Of a stretch of DNA of 64,000 nucleotides, positions 25,048 through 37,218 are shown one piece after another. How positions within the stretch are numbered: position 1 is the stretch's first letter; the number at the start of each line of letters is the position of its first letter. The notes under the pieces were generated by a model that had not been told where the DNA came from, did no database searches, and worked only from the letters and a program-made list of their open reading frames with translations. A program made the position numbers and the translations under genes. The stretch spans positions 7,068,001 to 7,132,000 of the forward strand of contig NC_088708.1 of the NCBI RefSeq assembly GCF_963576615.1, written 5' to 3'. This DNA comes from Watersipora subatra. Its lineage: Eukaryota; Bryozoa; Gymnolaemata; Cheilostomatida; Watersiporidae.

Positions 25048-25630
25048 TACTTACCGATCTTAGCAGATGCTTGTGTTGACTCGACTTGTATGGTGACTGC
25101 AGTAAATACTAACAGCTGAAACAGCATCTTTTAATGTCGATATGAACTTAAAATCATAAGCGTACGCTGCTAATCTACAACTTTACTTTCGGTAGTGGAC
25201 GTTGCACTGATTTCCAGCAGTGCTTGAACTATAGTTATATGCCTAGCATCTATAGCATACACATACTGCGAGAATAGAACATTCATTGTATAGTCTTATT
25301 ATAACATACACGGTACTTAGGTCAATTCTTTTCTTTTGGCATCGCTGTCACTTTTACAATCAAATTGTTCAGTTCAAGCCAGTAAAGGCAAATTTGAGAG
25401 TTGTCGTTTCTTGCCTATGAACTTCTGAGATAGTAATGATTGTGTATACTGATTGCATAGAAACATGCATCCATTGATGTGATTAAAGTTCTATATTAAA
25501 GACAGGTTTTAGCATTAATTGGAAATAAAAAAATTGAACAAAATTGCTAAATAAATTGAATAAAAAGATAAAAATAGATTAGGTGAGCCACAAAAACCAA
25601 ACTAGTCCTTGTCATGCGTTTGCTAGCTAG

Positions 25631-26657
25631 TAGAGATGCCCCGATTCTAAATTCACCAGCCGATTCAGATACCAATCCGATATACCGATCCTAATTGAAA
25701 AATAATCCGATTCAGATACCGATTCAGATCTTTTGTGTTGCATAGATAGTAGCTCATTTTATTATGCAAATACAAACATAATGCAAAGAAAACATGAATA
25801 TTATTGTATTTATTTGTTTGCATTTATGGAAAAAATATATACATATTCACATACTGACATACCGTGCATGTAGTAACAAAACAGTCCATGTTTCTTGTAA
25901 TTTGTAAATAAAGGTAATTACTGTTAGTGGTACAGTTCTATCTGTGGTACCGAAGTCCCTCTTTTATTGTTGGATGAACTGCTGTGCCTGTACAAGTTTA
26001 GAGCAAATCAATGTTTCTTTTAAAAACCGTTAGTGATTCAATTATCTCAGTAAGACGTCTCTTTTCTTCCATCATTATCAATGTAGCCGAGCGTACAAAA
26101 GGGGGATTCCCTTGCAACAGATGTTGGAGGACAGGCTACATACCGATACGCCACTGGGGTTACCGTTTTTTGTATAATACAAACGATCCATTGTATCGTC
26201 AGGATCAAGAGAGTGATGGATAACTTTATGCGTCGACTGTTTAAATTACTTTCGTAATGCTAGTAAATAGAAATATTACACTGCGTTCTTGTTTCCCACT
26301 TTTGTTATCTTGTTCGTGATTGCTTGCAATAAAACCTATCGCTGTAATTGGGAAATACCACACTTTTTGTTTACGTTCTGGCTAAAAAGTTTCCTTCGCT
26401 GTGTTGATCAGGCTATAGACATGAAATAAATTGTGTGGCAGGCCTGAAATTCATTAAGTAAAATTAAAAAAGCTTACAGCTGATGATTTTTTATTAGTAT
26501 AGCAAGCTAAAATACAGTTTTCTGCTAAATGGTTGATCTGTAAAAAGTATCGGAAAGTTCAGATTTTTTAAGAAAAGATCGGCCGATACCGATTCAGATA
26601 CTTGACACTCATATCGGCACCGATACCGATTCCGATACCAAAATCGGGGCAACTCTA
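25631..26657. mobile_element. hAT-like non-autonomous element
   Basis: Ends read TAGAGATGCCCCGATT and, inverted, TAGAGTTGCCCCGATT. Sub-terminal regions carry many CCGATTCAGATACCGAT-type repeats in both orientations, as in hAT elements where transposase binds clustered sub-terminal motifs. The 1.03-kb length and the absence of a transposase frame make it non-autonomous. No clean 8-bp duplication is visible, perhaps because the right side abuts a satellite. Confidence 0.65.
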
Positions 26658-26660
26658 CTA

Positions 26661-28800
26661 TATCATATCTAGTAATACTATATCTTATCTAGTAATACTA
26701 TATCCTATCTAGTAATACTATATCTTATCTAGTTATACTATATCTTAACTAGTAATACTATATCTTATCTAGTAATACTATATCTCATCTAGTAATACTA
26801 TATCTCATCTAGTAATACTATATTTCATCTAGTAATACTATATCTTATCTAGTAATACTATATCCTATCTAGTAATACTATATCTCATCTAGTAATACTA
26901 CATCTCATTTAGTAGTACTATATCTCATCTAGTAATACTATATCTCATCTAGTAATACTATATTTCAACTAGTAATACTATATCTCATCTAGTAATACTA
27001 CATCGCATCTAGTAATACTATATCTCATCTAGTAATACTCTATCTCATCTAGTAATACTATATCTCATTTAGTAATACTATATCCTATCTAGTAATACTA
27101 TATCTCATCTAGTAATACTATATCCTATCTAGTAATACTATATCTCATCTAGTAATACTATATCTCATCTAGTAATACTATATCCTATCTAGTAATACCA
27201 TATCGCATCTAGTAATACTATATCGCATCTAGTAATACTATATCTCATCTAGTAATACTATATCTCATCTAGTAATACTATATTTTAACTAGTAATACTA
27301 TATCTCATCTAGTAATACTACATCGCATCTAGTAATACTATATCTCATCTAGTAATACTCTATCTCATCTAGTAATACTATATCTCATTTAGTAATACTA
27401 TATCCTATCTAGTAATACTATATCTCATCTAGTAATACTATATCCTATCTAGTAATACTATATCTCATCTAGTAATACTATATCTTATCTAGTAATACTA
27501 TATCCTATCTAGTAATACTATATCGCATCTAGTAATACTATATCGCATCTAGTAATACTATATCTCATCTAGTAATACTATATCTCATCTAGTAATACTC
27601 TATCTCATTTAGTAATACTATATTCTATCTAGTAATACTATATCTCATCTAGTACTACTATATCTCATTTAGTAATACTATATCCTATCTAGTAATACTA
27701 TATCTCATCTAGTAATACTATATTTTATCTAGTAATACTATATCTCATCTAGTAATACTATATTTTATCTAGTAATACTATATCTCATCTAGTAATACTA
27801 TATCTCATCTAGTAATACTATATCTTATCTAGTAATACTATATCTCATCTAGTAATACTATATCTCATCTAGTAATACTATATCCTATCTAGTAATACTA
27901 TATCTCATCTAGTAATACTATATCTCATCTAGTAATACTATATCCTATCTAGTAATACTATATCGCATCTAGTAATACTATATCGCATCTAGTAATACTA
28001 TATCTCATCTAGTAATACTATATCTCATCTAGTAATACTATATCTCATTTAGTAATACTATATTCTATCTAGTAATACTATATCTCATCTAGTAATACTA
28101 TATCTCATCTAGTAATACTATATCCTATCTAGTAATACTATATCTCATCTAGTAATACTATATCTTATCTAGTAATACTATATCTCATCTAGTAATATTA
28201 TATCTCATCTAGTAATACTATATCTCATCTAGTAATACTATATCCTATCTAGTAATACTATATCTCATCTAGTAATACTATATTTTATCTAGTAATACTA
28301 TATCTCATCTAGTAATATTATATCTCATCTAGTAATACTACATCGCATCTAGTAATACTATATCTCATCTAGTAATACTATATCTCATCTAGTAATACTA
28401 TATCTCATTTAGTAATACTATATCCTATCTAGTAATACTATATCTCATCTAGTAATACTATATCTCATCTAGTAATACTATATCCTATCTAGTAATACTA
28501 TATCTCATCTAGTAGTACTATATCTTATCTAGTAATACTATATCTCATCTAGTAATACTATATCTCATCTAGTAATATTATATCTCATCTAGTAATACTA
28601 TTTCTCATCTAGTAATACTATATCTCATCTAGTAATACTATATCTCATTTAGTAGTACTATATCTCATCTAGTAATACTATATCTCATATAGTAATACTA
28701 TATTTTAACTAGTAATACTATATCTCATCTAGTAATACTACATCTCATCTAGTAATACTATATCTTAACTAGTAATACTATAGCTCATCTAGTTATACTA
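26661..28800. repeat. 20-bp satellite, 107 copies, with higher-order repeats
   Basis: The unit TATCTCATCTAGTAATACTA repeats in exact 20-bp register for 2140 bp, so 107 units with no indel. Variant units (TATCCTATCT, TATCGCATCT, CATCGCATCT, a unit ending ATACTC) recur at fixed spacing. For example the series beginning at 26961 reappears at 27281, 320 bp (16 units) later. Confidence 0.96.
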
Positions 28801-30765
28801 TATATACATGTATATATAATAGTATAACATCTAATAATAATAATCTTATCTAGATATAACGCATCTTATATCATAATGACCGTCAAGTACAATTTTGCTA
28901 ACCAACAGACGGTTGTCGAGGTTGTTTTTGCATTGTTTGCATCAATAATGACTTGGACCCTTTACCGAGTAGCTGTCCACGGTTTTAAGTGTGGTGTGTC
29001 ACAGAGCTTGGTTTTGTAGGTTGGCAGCGATGTTTTCAGCAAATTCAAGCTCTTATATACATATAGCTGCAACTGTCTTGTCCATATATTGATGAAAAAC
29101 ATGAGACTTATAAGACGCTGACCAGTGCTGGCTACAAAGCTCAGCCTAGGCTATTATTATACCACAAACAAAAGTGCTTTAGGCTCATTTGAAACTCTAC
29201 AGTATTGTGAAAACAACTACAAACTAACTATCACGGAACAAGTACTATTTGTTGTGTAAAAACTGGTGTTTTATTCCTGTACCATTTATAGTGCAGACAC
29301 ATAAATGATTCATTTCTTTAGTTTGTTCACACACCACAGCTTGGCATACCTTAACTTTTAATAAATAGTCAAGCAATGCTAGTTGCTTTGGCAACTAGCA
29401 TTGAGATCTATTGAGAATATTCGACAGTTTATTATGGGTGATTTTACATGGTCAGGCATACTGCTTTCATTTCCATTAACATTAAGACAAGTTATCTGGC
29501 GGCTTATTGAATCGTAGTAGAGTAGACTAAGGTGTGTCAATATGGCCCTTGGAGTCACTGGTCATCATATGGACAAGTCTCTAATAAGTTTCAGTTCACA
29601 ATGCTCGACTGGCACATACTTATTGCTCCCTCGGAGCACTTTAGCTGTCTCGCAGGCAGCATAGCTGAGTCCATTTTAACTATAATTTGCTTGTTGTTTG
29701 ACAAAAAACACCATGTTCAAAGGTTATGATTTGGATTTCAAGTTTGTACATTTATCAAAAGAACAACAACTAGATAAAAGTGTTGGCCAAATACTCAAAT
29801 CTGGTAATCTGTGAGATAACGAGATGCACCTGCAAGTCATATGAACCCAAAGCTCTGAGGCTGTGTTAAATTGCTCCCTGTCTATATATCAAGGTGAGGA
29901 TAACTTTCGAAATGCAGTTTAAGGTTATGTTTTATGTCTATTCTAGCAAGACAATGTCAGCAACAGAGTCAGGGAGCTCATCAGATTGGTGATTCATCCT
30001 AGACTAAGTAAAGTGGCTCTCAAGTATAGATGCCTTAATATAGATCTCAAAAATATGATGGTAACCAAAGTGATTTTTGTAATTGGGATAATGTAAAACC
30101 AGAATAGAGAGAAATGAAAATTTTAATAAAATAATGAAAGGTTTTTTATACTAAAACTACAAAATAAAAATAAACAGCAATGATTGGTATAACATATATA
30201 ACAGAGCTGTGTCCATATCAAAGGGAGTTCAAATATTTGAATATATAAAACAAATCTACTTTGAAATGATTCGAGCCAGTTTTCATTTGATTCAATTTGG
30301 ACAAGTGTGAAAGTGATTATGGGTTTGAAAATATAAAGGGATTTAGGATTTGGATTTGATAAACAATAAAAATTGTTAATGGACATTTTTACATTCAATC
30401 TTTAAAAGGATACTATGCCTTAATAAATAGCTTTGAGACTAATTTCATAGCAGTACTTCTAGCAAGTTTTTAATGCAAACAAGCTGACTATAAAACTCAA
30501 CTCATACATGTACGTTTCTATAATAAACCGAATCAATGCTGCAAGCAAACACACGCACGTAAAAATATATTAGTCAACATCTCAACCTTAGAACACAAAA
30601 GTTATTAATCAACCATAATATGGTTGATAAATAATATAAATAGGAGATATTATCCTCTATTTATGTCATTAAATCAATCTGAATCAATACTTATTTACTA
30701 AAAAAACTTTAAATACGCTCACAATCATTTTTCCTGCATGTAACCTAATCTATATTCGCATTCCA

Positions 30766-33700
30766 TTAAGGAATATTTTTTGCAGCTTCGGCTTTGCTCG
30801 TTTTCTTATTCAGTTGTGACATATCAACCCAAGTGTTAGATCTTGAAGGTTTCTTCTTTATCCAACCTAGTGCTTTAGCTACCTCATTAGCCATTGAAAA
30901 TTCCTTCATTATTCGCTGAGTTAGTGTCCTCCTTTTAAGATAGCGGCGGCCTGAAGTGTCTTGAGTATGTACTCGCGAGCGTATTGGCTCTTGAAGAATA
31001 AATTCATCTACCTGTTTTGGAGTTTGTGGTTCAGGGGATCTTTTTCTTGAAAAGGGCGGATTCTTCCCACATATTTTTCGGCATTGCTTGGGAATGTGAG
31101 ACTCTATGAACAAAATGATCCCCAGCTTTTGTAGATGCCATTGGTCTTGCTTAATACTTGACACTTGTGTACAGGTGTCAGAGAGAATGGCAATTACCAT
31201 GTTAAGTAGCAAGATATAGGAAGTTATGAGAAAAGCAATGTATAAAAAGATGCCGAGTCCAGAATATTTCACATTTGGAAAAGTTGCATCAAGATCTGCT
31301 AATCCAAGCATTAATGAGAACATGGTAAGTGCAGAGTTCCAGAAGTTACTAAATTGATTGGGCTGTTCTGCGGAAGTTCTGTGTAATATTGTCATTGAGG
31401 CAGCGTATGGTATGAGAATGCAGATATAAACTACAGCAAACTTTAATACATCTCCTAGAGCAAGTTGCATCATAACGGTGAAAGAGCTGAAAGGCTTTGC
31501 ACCTCGAGTAAAGAATAGCATGAATAACCATCCAGTCAGAAGGCTCAGTGATTTTGTTGGCATTGCCCACTCTTCCCTAAAAAACTGTAACACGAAAGTT
31601 GAAAATGTACATAGGCCAAAAGATAGTAATAGTATTGTATAGGGTATATTTCTATTTTTATTTGGGTTAAGCCAATCAAGGGGTCGATCTCGTTTCAGCA
31701 GCAGTATCAGTAGCCTGAATTCATAAATAGTCAACGCCATCGAGTAGATAGACATCAGCAAACTGGTTACGAAATTTCCCACATCAACTTTGTAGAAGGA
31801 TGGAACTGGTGTTGTTGTAGTAGTGAAGATTGTGTAAAACAACATAAAGACAAAGTGGACTGACCCCCAACCAATATACCACCATTTATAGCTTTGCCAT
31901 TTCTCTCGAATTATCTCAAGGACTGGACAAACCTCTGCTAGTTCATAGTAGTTTCTTTCTTTTTCTCCACTACCAATCATGATGAGCTCCATAGCAGATT
32001 TACCAGGATCGGCCAGGCAACTATCTATTTCCGTTATGTCGTGGAAATAAACATTAGACACTGATGTCTCTTCATCGATGTCTGCTAGCCTATAAACATC
32101 AGAGTTGACTATGATTTCGAATAGTTGCTTGCAACCAACTTTGGCTGATAAGGTGAGGGGTGTGTAGCCATCTTTGTCTTTTTCATTCAGCATGTATGCA
32201 AGATCACGCAAATTTAAATTTGGCCACTTCTGTTGCGTCACATCCGGTTCCACTTTTGGTGTTTGGGTATCATCTTTCATTTCTTTTGCTGGAGTTTGAG
32301 ACCCGTTCTTTGCTTGCTCTGGTTGAGTTTGAGATGTTTTTTTAAAAATCACATTTTTTTTAGGTTCTGCTTTTTTAATTAAGTGTTGAAAGGTCTCTAT
32401 TATCTTTTCGAGCTCTCCTTGACTATTTGGATCAGATATCATCTGTAATACAGAGACCGGTAGTAGAGAGCCAGAGAAGAGAAACTGGTGCACCTTTACA
32501 AGAGTACTTCAGAAACACTTTGGGTTTGTCTGAGTCTCTAATTGCGTTTGATACCAAAGCTACTTATTGCAGGCATAAACTGAAATGAAGTATGCTTTAT
32601 ATGTCTAAATGATAAATATGTTAAAATAGACTGTGCTCATCTCACCTCTAGAGATATCGAGATACCATGAGATACATCTTTTTGTATTGCCATCCCAACA
32701 CACAAACATTTCGTTTGCTGAGAACCTCTCTAAGAAGAGTTTTCAAACTCCACTAGGTTATCGAGTGTAAAACATAAAATGCACCTGCAACATCTTATTG
32801 TTTATTTGTTGTTTCCAATTGCAGAGTCCGAAGGGTACTTAACTACACTTTAGGTACCATTTACGGTTCATTTTTCATGTTTTCCGAACATTAGATCCAA
32901 TCAAAACAGTTACTTACTTGCACTAAGCTGTGGAACACATTTTGACCACAACTGTTGGTTCTCTTCATAGATGCTCCATTCTCAAGCAAAAGGTCTATCA
33001 TTTTTTTATCTCCATTCCAGGCAGCCATAGAAAGAGGAAGTTCAACCTTGAGGCAGCCATCGTTCTGAGATTCGCTGCTCCCGTAAGGTACATGGATGTA
33101 TTTATGCAAAACTACCTCCGAATGCTCCCTCCAAAGTTTCAAGATGAGTTTGGCCCCTTTAATCAAGTGTACAGAGCATTATCTGTCAATATGCCAACGC
33201 AAGTAGCAGATAGCTTAAATTCCATAGTGGTGGCGTGAGGTATTCAAAGATTTTGTATTACCTTTGAAATCTTGTCTTGCAACAGCAATATGTAAGAGGG
33301 TTTCTTGTGATTCCACATTACGGAAGAGCTGAACAGGAAACTCTTTGACGAGGAGCTCAAATATTTCTACATCTGCGCAAACAAATACAGCGAGTGGGTT
33401 TAATTGTGTAGCAAACAGTGTGTGTAATTTGTGTAGCATATACCAGGGCATAACATGTTTGTTTGTTTGTTTATTTTCATCTATAATATAACCTCAAAAA
33501 ATAATGTGAAGAGTGTTTCTAACAGTATAAAAGACAAGAGAAATAGAAAAAAAAAAAGACATTCCAGGGAAGGTGATGAGGTCCCTGTGCGCAATAGCAG
33601 GGCTAATCAAGGCGCGGAACCTGAAAGTAGAGTCAGCAGAAGTATGTCTAGTTGGTTTAGTCGTCTGGTTGTCTGATGTATACCAGAATATTGCATGGTT

Positions 33701-36700
33701 ATTCGTGTGTAGCGTGTGTATTGAATATATTGGTATAATTATAGTAGTTAAGCAGTGTATAGTATTTATAGCAGTGTATAGTATTTATAGCAGTGTATAG
33801 TATTTATAGCAGTGTATAGCTTGCATACTAGCATTTAGCATGTACATCAGTGTGGACAATGTGTATAAATTTGTACTATATATACCTTCTTGCAGTATAG
33901 ATATAATCAGGCAGCAAGAGTGTCAGAAGATAGTATATTATTGTTGAGACCTAGTAACTGGTAACTAGTAACTAATAATTGAAGGAGTGAAAAGTCTTTC
34001 AGGAAATTTAGGAGCTAACATTTTGATCTACACTCGATATAAGTCTTTTGTTTTGCCAGTTGCCTCCCTTTTCTTGTCTTTTTCATAAGAGTTTGACTTT
34101 GACATGTTTAACTGATCATACAGACATATTCCATATGAATTGACTTTATTTCGCAAAAATATCTTTCAGATTACAATAAAGCAGTACGATGTTTAATCAT
34201 TATACCGAAAGTGCATTAAACTTGAAGTTATAACATGTGTAAGGCAGCATGCCAGCACAAGCGGCAGCATTGATTGTGTAATCAAGTGGAGTGATTTTTA
34301 CTGTGGATATCAGTGCAGACTGATGATCAAATTATTTGTTTTGTATCTCATGTTTATAGGACCGTGTTTATAGTTGTTTACTGTTTAACCTAGTAACAAT
34401 AATTAACTACCAATTGATTATTATATGTGTTCTGTCACTAGCTCAGTAATCTATACAGATTAATGCTAAAGCTATGGAGTCTGCTTGTGTCAGGCAAGAT
34501 AGCTGTCATGTTCATATTGTAAAATGGCAATAGTCAGCAATGCTTGAAACTGATAATTTTTTAACATGTTTCAATCTTTTGCAATGAAAAGTGTATTCTA
34601 ATTTTAGACGATTTGAACACATGAAACCTGTTCAACTTGTAAAGTTACTCTGAATCAATTTATACAAGTTGCAACATGGCTGCAATAAAACTGCCTAATT
34701 GACATCTCATGGAAGTTCTAGTCTTATAATCAAATGTCAAAGTCCAAATTCAAATTTGACACAAAGTAGAAAAAGGTGGTATCTTTTCAACTTTACACAC
34801 CATACAAAATTTATTTGAACGCCATGGCGCGCTATTTTTCAACCTTTCCCTTAGAGTGGACCTTTATTAGAGGTGAAATTCAAATAAAGTGTGGTGTTGT
34901 ACTTTTCAAAACACCTAATCAGAATGCTGAGAAAGATAAATTTAACCCTTTCGGTGGGCGAATCAATTGTCCCCTATATTTTACACTTTCCGTCGGGGTG
35001 TGACATTAACCCTTTTGGATGCAAGAAATTTGCGAACTTACCTCCGACTTATTTTAGATCTTTAAATAAATATGCATGAGAAAGATGATACGTAGTCTCT
35101 CTACCGGTTGAGTTCTATTGCTTGCAGTTAACCTATGATAATCTTATAACCTGCATTTCAAATCGTTGGAGTTTTAATGATTTTAATTTCATGTTATATT
35201 TGGAGGCATATTGTCATTTTATAATTATATTCAACGAGGTTACATAAAAGCTCATTACACTCATCGATATGTTGCTACAGTTTGCAGCCAAAACTGGTTT
35301 TTTATGCACGATAGTACAGGAGTTACAAGCGTCGATCCATTGTAAATTGAGTGTATATAATCGCAATGATGCTATCAAATAATATGTTATAAATCTGCAA
35401 ATTTATAAGTTTTATAATAATAATGATCTATTAAATGCTACAAATATATATTTAAGAACAAGTGACATAAACAAACTATAATTATAATGCACTCAGAAAC
35501 AAAAATTAACATTTTAAAACAAAAATTAACAGAAGCTAACAGAAATATTAGCTTCTTTTATTCGGCCAGTTGCGTTCTGATTGTTGCTTCTTTTTAGAAC
35601 CATTTCATATTTTTCTGGCTGTTCAATACCTTCCACAATGTCTTCTAGCCTCAGTTCATTTTCTGCACAGCTGAGCTAGTCGATATTAGCGTTCAAACCA
35701 TAGATATAGTAAGGGTTGATTGTATCTATGGTTCAAACAATTTTTTAGTAGAGCAAAACTTTTACGTGATGCCATTTTGGATAGAAACTTCTAGCGCAAA
35801 TTAAAAGAAACCATGTGTAATCAAAATAGCATCCACACGTTAGCCTCAAAATACATAGTATCACATTTTTCATCATAAATGTAAAACATTTTCCCACATA
35901 CATGTACATTGAATTATCAAAACCGCATTAAAAAAGGAACTATACTATTAGCCTGATACAGTTATTAATTATTTCTATAGTGCTGCATCGAAAGTTTTAA
36001 CGAAAAAACCGTCAAGACTCGGGAAACAGAGTTTGATACGAACAGAAACAACAAACGAATTAATTATTATTGATGTAATCGAGTCATTATTAGTACAATT
36101 TTGTGGACACTTCTCTACTGATCACTTGCTATTATGGGTTCGTAAAGATCAAAGAATGCCGAGTGGCGTTCAAATATAAGTGGCGTTTAATTAAAGGGTG
36201 GTGCTCTATTTTTCAACCTTTTTCCATAGATGTGCTCGAATAGAGGTGATGTTCAAATAAAGATGGAATTTAAGTACAGGTTTTATAGTAATTCTGCCCA
36301 ATCCTTCTGGAAGCCCACCATAAATGCTAAAATGCTGCATCTGATAAAATTGAGATGCGAGTTTTTGCTACAAACTTGTAGTAATATGGTAACTTCTAAG
36401 ACCGGCAAAGAACAACAGAACCTTTTTATGGAAAGGTTCGCTGAAATACAGATTTCTTTAATGTTCTTACCATCACCTCTGGAAAGTAGAGCCTTTTTTA
36501 GTAAATTTGTTGGTAGCTTTGCCTGAGCATTCTTCTCTTTGGCTATTTTAATGAGAATCTCCACTTTTTTTTAGGTTTTTTGTTTTTAATGGCTTTAGTT
36601 AGTGATTGGTTGAACTTGTCGAAGTCTTGGTCTTCCAGTACTGCCCGCTTCTTTTCCTTGTACCGGTAATCCAATTGTCTTCCAGAGCTACACATATAGA

Positions 36701-37218
36701 GCCGGTATATCAGAAACAAAAGCCTACGCGTTACTATTAATTATTATTATTATTAATGTACATAGTAAATTCAAAGATCTGTTTTTATACAGAATATAAC
36801 GAAGCCATGATATTAGGATTTACAACTACAACGTAAATGGTACACTGAACCATGCCTATCTGGCATGCTATGTTTTAAAATAAACTATTATTTAAAGTTG
36901 GAAATTACAAGCAGAGTTGATAAATTTATTGAGAAACTGTGTTGCTGAAGCGCATCAAAGGGTACCATTTTACACATTACTCATTTTTTCAATAAAAAAG
37001 CTCACATGTACAGCGTAGCAAAGTACGGTGGAGGTGTTGATATGTCTAAATATCTTCCCACGTAAATATAATAAAAGATAGCATCATGTGTCATGCAGCT
37101 ATTGATGAGCCATCATAAACCTCTCACTGAATAAATAAATTTTATAACTCACTGGTCAGCCATTTCTCGAGTAGGGTTTTGCTGTCAGCGTTTTGTGCCA
37201 ACCTTTGCGCTTCACCTT
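30766..37218 (-). CDS. TRPV-like ankyrin ion channel, tandem copy A (frameshifted upstream exon)
   Basis: TRPV-type cation channel of the plasma membrane. Exons in transcript order: 37153-37218, 36471-36676 (upper limit approximate), 33262-33372, 32918-33156, 30766-32442; first exon not found. Exons 3-4 encode ankyrin repeats (ETLLHIAVARQDF, PLSMAAWNGDKKMIDLLLE). The last exon adds another repeat (DGYTPLTLSAKVG) and six membrane segments. Its pore loop is MLGLADLDATF, in place of the usual GMGDLE-type filter. S6 reads YILLLNMVIAILSDT, followed by the TRPV-typical QDQWHLQKLGIILFIESHI. The C-terminal tail is basic. Exon 36471-36676 has two extra bases in an A-run (near 36566-36590) relative to copies B and C. 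This puts TAA or TAG stops in frame, so full-length translation looks impossible unless a downstream start is used. Confidence 0.85.
33454..33676 (-). mobile_element. 5'-truncated non-LTR retrotransposon tail in copy A
   Basis: On the minus strand it ends GATGAAAATAAACAAACAAA and contains CAGGTTCCGCGCCTTGATTA and GGGACCTCATCA. The same order of words occurs in the LINE 3' end at 53060-53385. The matching place in copy B (about 41630) lacks it, so it is a post-duplication insertion in the copy A intron. Confidence 0.75.
33757..33835. repeat. Short tandem repeat in TRPV-A intron
   Basis: GCAGTGTATAGTATTTATA repeats about four times. Copies B (41700-41735) and C (58280-58310) keep only one or two related units. 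Confidence 0.75.
34797..36290 (+). mobile_element. 1.4-kb TIR element family, copy 3
   Basis: Begins CATACAAAATTTATTTGAACG and ends AGTACAGGTTTTATAGTA. It sits immediately 3' of the ankyrin-start exon in the TRPV-A intron. The same family member occupies the same place in copy B, followed in both by ATTCTGCCCA. The element therefore inserted before A and B split. Confidence 0.8.

Larger units (their letters stand above)
25048..30765. other. Intergenic region, protease 5' end to TRPV-A 3' end
   Basis: Holds the hAT-like element and the large satellite listed separately. The stretches 25048-25630 and 28801-30450 show no coding signal. From about 30450 to 30765 the sequence matches the 3' flanks of TRPV-B (38805-39092) and TRPV-C (55065-55250), so it is part of the duplicated unit. 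No promoter motif could be assigned confidently. Confidence 0.6.

Noticed and set aside
26011..26223. 70-codon frame inside the hAT-like element as a transposase
   Set aside because: No BED finger, hATC or DDE motif; too short and without extension in neighbouring frames.
26661..28800. CRISPR-like array
   Set aside because: Units are contiguous 20-bp repeats without unique spacers, in a eukaryotic intergenic region.
32443..32493. Met upstream of the last TRPV-A exon
   Set aside because: The ATTACAG acceptor at 32443 and phase-0 junction from the ankyrin exon show that this part is intron; the same holds in B and C.
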